The notes under the pieces are model-generated. The model was not told the origin of the DNA and did not search any database. It was given only the letters and a program-made list of their open reading frames with translations. Made by a program: the position numbers and the translations under genes. A stretch of 23,625 nt of DNA from Hyphomicrobiales bacterium. GTDB taxonomy: Bacteria > Pseudomonadota > Alphaproteobacteria > Rhizobiales > JAJFHC01. The stretch lies in contig JAJFHC010000173.1 of NCBI GenBank assembly GCA_021775835.1, positions 1 through 23,625 of the forward strand, read 5' to 3'. Numbering within the stretch: the first letter of the stretch is position 1; every line of letters begins with the position of its first letter. Positions 1 through 7,978 of the stretch are shown piece after piece.

Positions 1-231
1 CACCGAAGGCCGGGCTATTTTGGCCTCCGGACATCGTTGCGTTCCGCTTGGAGTACACCGCACTCCGGCGCGAAACGCGCCTTGCCGGCAGACCAAAATC
101 GCCACGGTGAAATGGGGCAATAGTAGGCACCGTTGGTATAACAGCATGCATTTGAACGAATTGAACTTGGGCGTTTTGTGCCATCGACGTATTGTGCCCG
201 CAAACGAAATCACAACCGTGGAGTGACATAT

Positions 232-2187
232 ATGAATGTGCCGTTATGGCAGCCGGATGACGCCAGGATCGCCGCAACAGTTCTTGAACGATTCCGGGAA
301 TACATCAGTCGGACCTGCGATCGGGATTGTGACGACTTTGACGCCTTGTACCGTTTTTCCGTCGATCAGCCCGAGGCATTCTGGGGCGGGGTTTGGGATT
401 TCTGTGGCGTGCGTGCACAGATCCGTGGTGAACGTGTCATCGAAAATGGCGATCAGATGCCGGGCGCCCGATATTTCCCCGACGCCAGGCTCAATTATGC
501 TGAAAACCTTCTGGTCAAAAGCGATGCATCTCCAGCACTCGTGTTTCGCGGGGAAGACCGTGTTTCCAAAACCGTTTCCTGGTCTGAATTGTCCGCGCTC
601 GTCTCGCAGACTCAACAGGCGTTGAGAGCCGACGGCGTCACCAGTGGCGACCGCATCGCGGCGATCATGCCAAACATGCCGGAGACGGCGATCGCCATGA
701 TGGGGGCAGCGTCCCTTGGCGCAATATGGTCATCGTGTTCGCCGGATTTTGGCGAACGCGGAATCCTTGATCGTTTCGGTCAGATTGATCCAACCGTACT
801 CCTGGTCTCCGACGGCTATTACTACAACGGCAAGACCATCGACATCGCAGACAAGATCGAGGCGGTCGTGTCTCAGCTGCCGTCCCTGAAGCGGGTGATT
901 GTCGTCTCCTATATCGGCACGGCGGACACAGTCGCAGGCCGGGTGCCTGAGGCAATGACGTGGGATGCCTGTCTGGCACCGCACGACGCCCGTGATGTCA
1001 CCTTTGAACAATTGCCGTTCGACCATCCTCTCTACATTCTGTTTTCCAGCGGCACCACCGGCGCTCCGAAATGCATCTTTCATTCAGCAGGCGCCATTCT
1101 GATCAAGCATCTGGTCGAACAGCAGCTTCATTGTGACCTCAAGGACGGTGACAGGCTGTTCTATTTTTCGACCTGTGGATGGATGATGTGGAACTGGCTG
1201 ATGTCCGGGTTGGCCGCCGGCGCCACCCTTCTGCTCTATGACGGATCGCCGTTCTACCCCTCGGGCAACGTGCTTTTCGACTATGTCGATGCCGAGAAGG
1301 CAACCATATTCGGGACTTCCGCCAAGTTCATAGATGCCCTCAAGAAGTCCGGGCTTCGCCCCAAGGACACTCATAGCCTTGCGTCTGTCGACACTGTTAT
1401 GTCGACCGGATCACCTTTGGCCGCCGAGAGTTTCGATTTTGTCCATGAAGCCATCAAACAGGATGTCCTCTTGGCGTCGGTGTCCGGCGGCACCGATATC
1501 GCCGGCTGTTTTGTCGGCGGGGTCCCAACCGCACCGGTTTGGCGCGGTGAAATCCAGGGACCGATGCTCGGCATGGCTGTTGATGTCTGGGACGATGACG
1601 GCAAGCCCATGGCGTCGGGCAAGGGCGAGTTGGTCTGCACGAAACCGTTTCCGTCCATGCCGATCAGCTTCTGGAATGATGCGGACGGCAGCAAGTACCA
1701 CAACGCCTATTTCTCTCGTTTTGAAGGTGTGTGGTGTCACGGGGATTTTGCCGAGATCACCGAACACGGCGGCTACGTCATTCACGGGCGCTCTGACGCG
1801 ACGCTCAATCCCGGTGGCGTACGGATCGGCACTGCCGAAATTTATGCCCAGGTCGAGCAGATGTCGGAAGTGGTTGAGGCCCTGGCAATCGGTCAGGACT
1901 GGGACAATGATGCCCGAGTCGTGCTGTTCGTTGTCCTGGCCGCAGGGGTCTCGCTGGACGAGGACCTGATCACGGCCATCAAGCAGCGCATTCGCACCGG
2001 AGCGTCTCCCCGTCACGTCCCCGCCAAAGTGGTCGCGGTCGGCGATATTCCGCGCACCAAGTCGGGAAAAATCACAGAACTGGCCGTGCGCGACATCGTT
2101 CACGGCCGGGAGATCAAGAATAAGGAAGCCCTGGCAAATCCGGAAGCGCTCGACCTTTATCGAAACATTCCCGAACTCCAGAGTTGA
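232..2187 (+). CDS. Acetoacetyl-CoA synthetase (acetoacetate--CoA ligase)
   Basis: This 651-residue ANL-superfamily enzyme is predicted to activate acetoacetate with ATP and CoA to acetoacetyl-CoA in the cytosol. That feeds ketone bodies or mobilised polyhydroxybutyrate into central metabolism. The adenylate-forming P-loop SSGTTGAPK lies at about residues 272-280. The acetoacetyl-CoA-synthetase-like stretch STCGWMMWNW follows, and the C-terminal motif SGKITELAVR carries the catalytic lysine near 613. Length and N-terminal style fit acetoacetyl-CoA rather than acetyl-CoA synthetases. The start at 232 was chosen because GGAG at 220-223 sits 8 nt upstream. A longer in-frame start at 178 lacks this spacing and adds an unlike-family extension. 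It stands alone, convergent with the iron permease 22 bp away. The phasin at 14.5 kb belongs to the same PHB/ketone physiology. Family assignment is firm; substrate is inferred from motifs and length. Confidence 0.93.
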   Translation: MNVPLWQPDDARIAATVLERFREYISRTCDRDCDDFDALYRFSVDQPEAFWGGVWDFCGVRAQIRGERVIENGDQMPGARYFPDARLNYAENLLVKSDASPALVFRGEDRVSKTVSWSELSALVSQTQQALRADGVTSGDRIAAIMPNMPETAIAMMGAASLGAIWSSCSPDFGERGILDRFGQIDPTVLLVSDGYYYNGKTIDIADKIEAVVSQLPSLKRVIVVSYIGTADTVAGRVPEAMTWDACLAPHDARDVTFEQLPFDHPLYILFSSGTTGAPKCIFHSAGAILIKHLVEQQLHCDLKDGDRLFYFSTCGWMMWNWLMSGLAAGATLLLYDGSPFYPSGNVLFDYVDAEKATIFGTSAKFIDALKKSGLRPKDTHSLASVDTVMSTGSPLAAESFDFVHEAIKQDVLLASVSGGTDIAGCFVGGVPTAPVWRGEIQGPMLGMAVDVWDDDGKPMASGKGELVCTKPFPSMPISFWNDADGSKYHNAYFSRFEGVWCHGDFAEITEHGGYVIHGRSDATLNPGGVRIGTAEIYAQVEQMSEVVEALAIGQDWDNDARVVLFVVLAAGVSLDEDLITAIKQRIRTGASPRHVPAKVVAVGDIPRTKSGKITELAVRDIVHGREIKNKEALANPEALDLYRNIPELQS

Positions 2188-2209
2188 CGGCGTCTAAGGC
2201 GCGGGCGGT

Positions 2210-3946
2210 TCAGGCGCCGCCCGTGTAGGCCGTTGCCCTCTCCGGTAGCCGGGGCGAGCGACGCTTGGGTTCTCTCAGCGTCCGGTTCAGGAGGATCACG
2301 GGAACGATCCCGACCGCAACGATCGTCAGGGCCGACAACGCGCTTTCTTCAAGCAGGTCGAGCGATGCGTAGGTGTAGACGTGGGTTGCCAGGGTGTCGA
2401 AGTTGAAGGGCCGCAGGATCAAAGTGGCCGGCAACTCCTTCATGCAATCGACAAAAACCAGAAGACCTGCTGTGGCCAGTGCCGGGCGGATGAGAGGCAG
2501 GTGAACGTCGCGCAGAGCCCCGGCGGCAGAACGTCCCAGTGTGCGTGCCGCGGCCTCGAGGTTAGGCGTGACACGCCCCAGCCCGGATTCGATGGAGCCG
2601 TAGGAAATCGCCAGGAACCTGACCACATAGGCAAACACGATGGAAAATATCGTGCCGGTCAGAAGCAGGCCTGTGGAGAAGCCAAGGAGATCCCGGGCAA
2701 AGCCGTCGACCACGTTGTCCAGACGGGCAAGCGGCACAAGGATGCCGATCCCGAGGACCGCCCCTGGAACCGCATAACCGACGCTTGCAAACCTGATCGC
2801 GATCTGTACGAAGCTCGAGCGCGAAAGCCGGTGGGCATAGGCCAGTGTCAGGCCGATGGTGATCGCAGCGGTTGCCGCGACCACTGACAGGATCAGGCTG
2901 TTGCGGGCGTACCGGAAGTAGTCAGGGCTGGCTGCTTCTTCAAAATTGCCGATCGCAAAGTCGATCAGCACAATCCCCGGGATGAAAAAACCGAATATGA
3001 TCGGCAGGATGCAGATCGTCGTCGCCGCCCATCCCCGAACACCCTTGAGGCGGAAGGGCCGGAGGTTACGCTCACGCCTTGACGTATGGTGAAATCGTTG
3101 TCGGCTGCGAGCGAGCCGTTCCAGCCAGATCAGGGCGAACACGAATATCAAGACGATACTGGCAATCTGTGCCGCCCCGCCCAGGTTACCGCGCCCGAGC
3201 CATGTGGTGTAGATGCCGACGGTCAGTGTGTTGACGCCGAAAAACTCAACGGCACCGATATCGTTGAGGCATTCCATCATGGCCAGGGTAACGCCAACGG
3301 CAATGGCCGGGCGCGCCATGGGCAAAGCGACGAAAAAGAACGTGCCCCAGGGACTGCGGCCGAGTGTCCGGCTGACCTCCAGAAGACACACCGACTGTTT
3401 CATGAAGCTGGAGCGTGCCGTCAGATAGACGTACGGGTAAAGCACGAAGGACATGACAAAGACCGCCCCACCAAGCGACCGGACTTCGGGAAACCAGTAA
3501 TCGCGCGCATTGCTCCAGCCGAAGAGTTCACGCAGCAAGGTTTGCACCGTGCCGGAGTATTCAAACACATCCACATAGGTGTAGGCGATGATGTAGGTGG
3601 GCGTGGCCAGCGGGACCAGCAACATCCATTGCAGAACCTTGCGGCCGGGAAACCGGCAAACCGCGACCAGCCATGCCGTTGTCGTGCCGGTGATAAAGGT
3701 GACGAGCCCAACGCCGGTCATGAGCAGAACGGTGGTCAGCACATATCCCGGCAACACTGTGGATATCAGATGCGGCCACATGTTCTGCGTCGGGCTGATC
3801 GCCAGAACACCGACAGTTACGACCGGCGCGGCAACCAGGGCGCTGAAGAACAGGGCAACAATCCCCCAACGCCTGTCACCATCGCTTTTTGGCGCAAAAC
3901 TCTGCGTCGAAGCGACGTCGTGGTCGGAAGGCTGTCCTAAGGTCAT
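2210..3946 (-). CDS. Iron(III)-type ABC transporter permease, two fused permease domains (FbpB/SfuB-like)
   Basis: This 578-residue polytopic inner-membrane protein is built of two homologous permease halves. The EAA-type ATPase-contact loops are visible as EVSRTLGRSPWGTF (about 190-203) and EAAARTLGRSAAGALRD (about 464-480), each followed by a L/MxRPA motif. This duplicated architecture is typical of ferric-iron (FbpB/SfuB) permeases, and related thiamine or putrescine systems are the alternative. A Fur-type palindrome and promoter lie just upstream, supporting iron as substrate. The ATG at 3946 has only a weak ribosome-binding site, so the start is less certain than the frame. The usual partners, a periplasmic binding protein and an ATPase, are not adjacent: downstream is the convergent acetoacetyl-CoA synthetase and upstream is a 590-bp gap. 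The permease must therefore work with components encoded elsewhere. Confidence 0.9.
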   Translation of the reverse strand: MTLGQPSDHDVASTQSFAPKSDGDRRWGIVALFFSALVAAPVVTVGVLAISPTQNMWPHLISTVLPGYVLTTVLLMTGVGLVTFITGTTTAWLVAVCRFPGRKVLQWMLLVPLATPTYIIAYTYVDVFEYSGTVQTLLRELFGWSNARDYWFPEVRSLGGAVFVMSFVLYPYVYLTARSSFMKQSVCLLEVSRTLGRSPWGTFFFVALPMARPAIAVGVTLAMMECLNDIGAVEFFGVNTLTVGIYTTWLGRGNLGGAAQIASIVLIFVFALIWLERLARSRQRFHHTSRRERNLRPFRLKGVRGWAATTICILPIIFGFFIPGIVLIDFAIGNFEEAASPDYFRYARNSLILSVVAATAAITIGLTLAYAHRLSRSSFVQIAIRFASVGYAVPGAVLGIGILVPLARLDNVVDGFARDLLGFSTGLLLTGTIFSIVFAYVVRFLAISYGSIESGLGRVTPNLEAAARTLGRSAAGALRDVHLPLIRPALATAGLLVFVDCMKELPATLILRPFNFDTLATHVYTYASLDLLEESALSALTIVAVGIVPVILLNRTLREPKRRSPRLPERATAYTGGA

Positions 3947-4025
3947 GAAGGCTGGCTGGTTACTGGCGTTTCAAGGTTCCGGTAGACCTTTCGACCCGAT
4001 GGTTTCAGCAGGCCCCGATCCGGAA

Positions 4026-4084
4026 TTGCAAATCATTCGCAACAAATCCCGAATGTTATAGGGCGTTCGACAACGTCCGGTCAA
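4026..4084 (-). promoter_or_regulatory. Promoter with Fur-type operator for the iron permease
   Basis: On the minus strand TTGACC (4084-4079) and TATAAC (4060-4055) form a -35/-10 pair with an 18-nt spacer. Twelve nt downstream, at 4042-4026, lies TTGCGAATGATTTGCAA, an imperfect 17-bp palindrome of the GCGAATGATT type seen in proteobacterial Fur operators. It would cover the transcription start and leader, about 88 bp before the permease ATG, which suits iron-dependent repression. The bases are read directly; the regulator (Fur or its relative Mur) is inferred. Confidence 0.62.
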
Positions 4085-4308
4085 CAAGGTGTGGCACTGT
4101 CCGGGGAGGACCGATTGACGCCGGTCGGGCGAAGGGCGCAGTTTGTAGGGCAGTAAGAACATCACCCTCTTAAACAGACTGCCTTGCGGCCTTGTCTGTT
4201 CAAGCTTCCGAAGCGCCGGCTAACACTGCGTCCGGCTGGATATCTACAGGGCAACTGAGTGAACCTTCGCTAGTCCTCGAACATTTGGCTCGCTTTCAGG
4301 GGACCGGG

Positions 4309-4322
4309 TTGACTCACATCAA
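4309..4322. promoter_or_regulatory. FNR/FixK-type binding site upstream of CARDB protein A
   Basis: TTGACTCACATCAA matches the FNR/FixK/Anr consensus TTGAT-N4-ATCAA with one deviation in the left half-site. It lies about 215 bp before the ATG at 4537. The same site with one different spacer base, followed by the same ATG trinucleotide, precedes the paralogue at 7735-7748. This suggests activation under low oxygen or nitric oxide by a Crp/Fnr-family regulator. The sequence match is direct; the regulator is inferred. Confidence 0.6.
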
Positions 4323-4536
4323 TGAATACAGCTCGACGTGCTGTTACTCATAGCGTCGCCGAATGCATTCAACCTCAGCGAGAAGCATGGGGGGGCGAGA
4401 CGATACCTTTGAGATGGGTTGGTTCCGCGTGGCCTAGGTTAACCGGGTCTCATTGGATCAAAGCAATCGTGCACAACCGGTTTCTCAGAGTCACACGTTA
4501 TCTGCGCAAAAGTGTCATTGCCGACAGGAGTTTGTC

Positions 4537-6855
4537 ATGTGTTTGCGGTCGTTAGCCATTGCCGTGTTTGTGGCACAATTAGTTGCCGGTGCAGCCTCAG
4601 CGTCGGGTGCCGGGAACGTCAGTTCCCTGAACGCGGGTTCCCCCTTGGGGAAGGGTCAGGGCGACAAAGGCGCCAGACCTATTGCTAAGGCAAAAAGCCA
4701 AACAATCCTGGCGCAGACAAAGCAAAAGCAGCGCCGCCGCGCCGCGTTGCCTGACCTCGCGGTCAGGCGGCTGTGGCTCGACAATCAATGCAACGTCAAT
4801 GTCCAGATCACGAACTCTGGCAAGCAGAAGATCGCGAACCGCGCCTTGCGCAAGAGTACATTGAGCCTGCGGTACGGGAAGCGTCGCGTTCCAATTTCAT
4901 TGAGTAAGGTGGATCCGCGCGGCCGGCTTTCCCAACCCGGCGGAACGGTTTCGTTCCGGAGCACAGTGAGACTCAAGAAGAGAACCGTTGTTTCGGCCGC
5001 TGTCGACAGCCGTAACACGATCCGCGAACTCAATGAGCGCAACAACGCCATCAGGTTTCGTCTTCAGAAGCCCTGCCTGACATTGACTGAGCGCAAAGCA
5101 CGCAAAACCCGCAAGCAAGCCCAGTCGCAAAAACCCGTACGGACCCCCGACTCCAAACGGCCGATGCGGGTCCAACGGGATCCGGCCAAGCCCGATCGCC
5201 GGCCAATCGCCGACATCGGATCGAAACATCAAGCCAAGGCGAGAGATCGAAAGGTCGCCGGCATCTTGAAGACCATTGAACGGGCAAGGTCTCTCGATGA
5301 TTTGCGTAAACAGTACGGCAGAAACTTGAGACTGACAGAGGTTCAACAAAAGTTGTTTTTGAAGGCTCTGAAAACAACGCCCTACAAAAACAAGATGCTT
5401 GTCTTGAGGCGGAATGATCCGGTCAAAAAGAGAGCATCCAAAAACATTGTGTTAACGAAGGCCCGGCATGAGCGCCGCGTCCGGCAAAGAAAGCTCAAAC
5501 GTGATGCGAATCGTAAGAGGAAACTCGCCGCGCGTTCACGCAGAACCGGGGAAAAGAAGCGTACCTTCAAACGTCGCGTGAGGGAGAACCTCCAGGCGGC
5601 GCGTGCTCAGAACTTGCGCTTGGCGCAGAGATGGGGTGCCCCTGTCAGGCATATGGATCGTTCACAAATGCCTGACCTCGATTACTCGCTCGAGATCACA
5701 ACGAACCAGCCTGTCGCCATAGGGCAGGAGATCGTTTTGAGGAGCGGGGGGCGTGGATTCGGCCTTTCTGTCGGCCGTGTCGGGCTACTGTATTTCGAAA
5801 CCAGTGAAGGACGCCTGTCAAGCAACGGGAGCGAATTGAGAGCAGCACTTGATCTTACCGCACACGTGAGGAGTTGGACCAACAGTCATATACATGTCAG
5901 GATTCCGGAAGCCGTCGCCGAAACCCTGGCCGATCACTGGAACCGGCAGCACCGGCCCGAACAGGGGCGCATCTGGGTGCAGCGCGCCGACATTACAACA
6001 GAGCGGGCAGGTGCTTTTGCGGCGATCGCGATCGAGCCCGATCCTTTCCTTCTTGAGCCGGAAGTCACATCAATCTCGACAACAGAGCTATCCTACGACA
6101 ACAGGTGTCTCGATATTCGCGGGCGTAATTTCCTAAGCACCCATATTGACAGTCCTGTTCAAGAGGAGAGCATGGGCGAGTTTCCGAGCGACCCACCGCC
6201 GGACCGTGGCTTTATCAATGGGAGCGTGCTCTTTGAGGCCCAGCATTTGGGTGCGCATAGCACTGGTCGGATTGTATCGTGGAGTGATGAGCTTATCGTG
6301 GCTTGCATTCCCCCGGTTTACGGCGTGAAGGCCGTGCAACTCTACGTAACCGTGAGGACGCGGACCAACAAGTATGTCACTCACTCGCCGGAATTGGTGA
6401 CCTATACAAACAACGATATCAGACCACGGATACTGAGACTTGACGAGGTAGTTGTGGCCTGTGAGCCCTGGATCCTCGGACCCTTTGGGGTCGATACGGA
6501 CTTGGGGCGTCTGGGAACCGTGGGGCCGGTGCAATGGGCGTTATGCTGGTTCGGCGAGAAGAAGAAGCTCACCTATAACATCACACTGCACAATGGATGG
6601 CGGATTATTGGGGGCGAAATCGTTCTTGATGACAGCAATGGCTTTTATGAGACGCCTTCTTGCGGCGCATACTACGTCGGCAACAACCGGCCTCGGGAAG
6701 GAGCAGAGCGCGCGCAACTGGAAGTCGAGTATTGGGTCAACCCCGGCTATATCTGCAAGTTCAGGCACCGGGTAGAAATTCAGGGGCAGAACGGCGTGCC
6801 GCATACAGACACCTATAACCCTCGCGAAACGATCATCATGTCCGAGGGAGGGTAG
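4537..6855 (+). CDS. Exported CARDB / IPT-TIG-like protein A (large paralogue)
   Basis: This 772-residue predicted exported protein has no assigned function. A signal peptide (MCLRSLAIAVFVAQLVAGAASA) opens it. Residues 71-180 form a CARDB-type beta domain (LPDLAVRRLWLD, VQITNSG, AVDSRNTIRELNERNN), bounded by Cys85 and Cys180. A strikingly Lys/Arg-rich, probably helical segment follows (about 185-380). The C-terminal half is beta-rich, with two IPT/TIG-like stretches (for example EITTNQPVAIGQEIVLRSGG and STTELSYDNRCLDIRGRNF) and several cysteines. The start at 4537 is preceded by AGGAG at 4526-4530 with 6-nt spacing and directly begins the signal peptide; an upstream in-frame ATG at 4453 would bury it. 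CARDB and IPT folds are generally adhesion or ligand-binding modules. It leads a co-directional group with the small ORF, the PAN protein and paralogue B. Confidence 0.82.
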   Translation: MCLRSLAIAVFVAQLVAGAASASGAGNVSSLNAGSPLGKGQGDKGARPIAKAKSQTILAQTKQKQRRRAALPDLAVRRLWLDNQCNVNVQITNSGKQKIANRALRKSTLSLRYGKRRVPISLSKVDPRGRLSQPGGTVSFRSTVRLKKRTVVSAAVDSRNTIRELNERNNAIRFRLQKPCLTLTERKARKTRKQAQSQKPVRTPDSKRPMRVQRDPAKPDRRPIADIGSKHQAKARDRKVAGILKTIERARSLDDLRKQYGRNLRLTEVQQKLFLKALKTTPYKNKMLVLRRNDPVKKRASKNIVLTKARHERRVRQRKLKRDANRKRKLAARSRRTGEKKRTFKRRVRENLQAARAQNLRLAQRWGAPVRHMDRSQMPDLDYSLEITTNQPVAIGQEIVLRSGGRGFGLSVGRVGLLYFETSEGRLSSNGSELRAALDLTAHVRSWTNSHIHVRIPEAVAETLADHWNRQHRPEQGRIWVQRADITTERAGAFAAIAIEPDPFLLEPEVTSISTTELSYDNRCLDIRGRNFLSTHIDSPVQEESMGEFPSDPPPDRGFINGSVLFEAQHLGAHSTGRIVSWSDELIVACIPPVYGVKAVQLYVTVRTRTNKYVTHSPELVTYTNNDIRPRILRLDEVVVACEPWILGPFGVDTDLGRLGTVGPVQWALCWFGEKKKLTYNITLHNGWRIIGGEIVLDDSNGFYETPSCGAYYVGNNRPREGAERAQLEVEYWVNPGYICKFRHRVEIQGQNGVPHTDTYNPRETIIMSEGG

Positions 6856-6860
6856 AGAAA

Positions 6861-6998
6861 ATGAACCCAATTCAAACCGCCATAAAGATCATCCGCGCCT
6901 CATCATATGGGATGATCAGTCCAAGTTTTGCGAATTTGAGTGGTCCGATTCTGTCGAGGGCGAGCGGTGTGGCCCGTCGAGGACCTGCACATGCCTAG
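6861..6998 (+). CDS. 45-residue small ORF between CARDB protein A and the PAN protein
   Basis: This short frame begins ATGAACCCAATTCAAACC and ends TAG at 6996-6998. It has an excellent Shine-Dalgarno sequence, GGGAGGG at 6846-6852, 8 nt before its ATG and inside the last codons of CARDB protein A. Its stop overlaps the proposed ATG of the PAN gene (6991), and the PAN ribosome-binding site lies inside it. The arrangement suggests translational coupling or a leader peptide. The product (MNPIQTAIKIIRASSYGMIS...) has no recognisable domain. It could be a real small protein or only a coupling device. Confidence 0.42.
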   Translation: MNPIQTAIKIIRASSYGMISPSFANLSGPILSRASGVARRGPAHA

Positions 6999-7674
6999 AC
7001 CAAGCGTATCAAGACAGTCGGCTGGTGCCTGGCGGTCGCGTCCCGGATGCCCCGACATTTGTTCTATGAATGTCGCAACGTTACCGGCAACGAAGTGGCG
7101 AACCTCGGGAATGGCCCTTGCCGTCCTGATGATTGGCATCATGATCCTGTTTGTGCAATCGATCGCAACGGCGCGTGCATTCGACCGCTTTTCGTCGTTT
7201 GACCAGAACATCATCTGGGGCGGCTTTGACTATGAAGTGAGACGCATGCGCAACCCTCAACCGCACCTTTGTCGCTTGAGATGCCTTAACGATTCCCAAT
7301 GCCAGGCATGGCAGTACATTCCACCGCATGGAGCACCGTCGGCGCGTTGCGCATTGCGCTCGGACATGCGGGCACGCCGGCCCGGGGGACAAGGCATCGT
7401 ATCGGGCCGACTCTACAACTATGACAATAGAGGCATGGTCAACGGTCGCTACGCTGGTCGCAGTTACAAAGTCATTAGGCTGACGGAACCAGACCCCCTT
7501 CAGTGTCGGAGGCGATGTGCGGAAGACCCGCAATGCCGCGCTTGGCGGTTCCTCAAACCCGGTTATAAGGAAGAAAATGCCCTTTGCACCTTGCAATCAA
7601 TCAGGGGCCATTTGCAGCCGGACGTGGAGAGTATCTCCGGCGCCAAGGCAATCCCGCCAGCCGGGCGCCAATAA
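6991..7674 (+). CDS. Exported or membrane-anchored protein with two PAN/Apple-type domains
   Basis: This 227-residue product has one hydrophobic segment (GMALAVLMIGIMILFVQSIATARA, about 41-64), which acts as a late signal peptide or anchor. Two cysteine-rich PAN_4-like modules follow. Each contains the signature C-x3-C-x5-C-x-AW: PHLCRLRCLNDSQCQAW in the first and LQCRRRCAEDPQCRAW in the second, each completed by a further cysteine. PAN domains bind proteins or carbohydrates and are stabilised by disulfides, which fits a cell-envelope location. The start at 6991 was preferred because GAGGA at 6979-6983 lies 7 nt upstream. An in-frame ATG at 7066 would give a more usual signal peptide but has no ribosome-binding site. 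It lies between two CARDB paralogues and is probably co-transcribed with protein A. Confidence 0.78.
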   Translation: MPRPSVSRQSAGAWRSRPGCPDICSMNVATLPATKWRTSGMALAVLMIGIMILFVQSIATARAFDRFSSFDQNIIWGGFDYEVRRMRNPQPHLCRLRCLNDSQCQAWQYIPPHGAPSARCALRSDMRARRPGGQGIVSGRLYNYDNRGMVNGRYAGRSYKVIRLTEPDPLQCRRRCAEDPQCRAWRFLKPGYKEENALCTLQSIRGHLQPDVESISGAKAIPPAGRQ

Positions 7675-7734
7675 TTGTGTCGGCCAGATTACGCACTGGG
7701 CAGACAAGCCGGTATCGTTTTGGCCATAACCAAC

Positions 7735-7748
7735 TTGACCCACATCAA
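7735..7748. promoter_or_regulatory. FNR/FixK-type binding site upstream of CARDB protein B
   Basis: TTGACCCACATCAA deviates from the FNR/FixK consensus TTGAT-N4-ATCAA at one half-site base. It lies about 230 bp upstream of the ATG at 7979. It differs from the box at 4309-4322 at one spacer base only. A possible -10 (GACAAT, 7772-7777) sits where a class II FNR-activated promoter would place it. Regulation by low oxygen or nitric oxide is an inference. Confidence 0.6.
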
Positions 7749-7764
7749 TGTCTGTTGTCGGTCC

Positions 7765-7778
7765 CATTGTCGACAATG
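7765..7778. repeat. Perfect 14-bp palindrome CATTGTCGACAATG
   Basis: This sequence equals its own reverse complement. It lies 16 bp downstream of the FNR-type box and overlaps the possible -10 of CARDB protein B. It is a plausible operator for a dimeric repressor, or a start-site element. No counterpart was seen upstream of paralogue A. Confidence 0.5.
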
Positions 7779-7786
7779 AGGAAGTT

Positions 7787-7810
7787 CTGGTCATCTGGTC
7801 ATCTGGTCAT
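7787..7810. repeat. Three tandem copies of the octamer CTGGTCAT
   Basis: Three perfect, uninterrupted 8-bp units occupy 7787-7794, 7795-7802 and 7803-7810, in the leader of CARDB protein B. It may be a slippage-prone microsatellite affecting expression, or a protein-binding array. The copy number is read directly; the function is unknown. Confidence 0.75.
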
Positions 7811-7978
7811 CGCGTGACGGTTGTCGACGCAGGTATTTGGGAAACTTCAAGTGCCCGTGCTCGCGAAACCGGCGATTTCATTCCAGTCCTGCAGAAGTGC
7901 CCTTGTCTGCACACAGCCACTCGGTGCGGGGCTTCAGTTGTTTAGAGCCGTCTTTTTGTCACCGGGGAGAAGTAAATC

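Larger units (their letters stand above)
3947..4536. other. 590-bp intergenic region between divergent genes
   Basis: This gap separates the iron permease (-) from CARDB protein A (+). It holds the permease promoter and Fur-type box on the left and the FNR-type box at 4309-4322 on the right. No convincing gene is seen. Short open frames in it lack ribosome-binding sites and family features. Confidence 0.6.
7675..7978. other. 304-bp regulatory intergenic region before CARDB protein B
   Basis: This region holds no supported gene but is rich in signals. It contains an FNR-type box (7735-7748), a perfect 14-bp palindrome (7765-7778), three tandem octamers (7787-7810) and the GGGGAGA ribosome-binding site at 7964-7970. 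It appears to be the promoter and a long leader of CARDB protein B. Confidence 0.6.

Noticed and set aside
67..81. GGCGCG-AAA-CGCGCC hairpin upstream of acetoacetyl-CoA synthetase
   Set aside because: The stem is short and there is no T tract; the upstream gene is outside the window, so its role cannot be judged.
178..231. Longer N terminus for acetoacetyl-CoA synthetase
   Set aside because: The extra 18 residues lack a ribosome-binding site and do not look like the family, while ATG 232 has GGAG at good spacing.
3086..3940. A 284-codon plus-strand frame opposite the iron permease
   Set aside because: It is antisense to a clear two-domain permease, is rich in Gln, Gly, His and Asp as frames opposite hydrophobic genes are, and has no domain.
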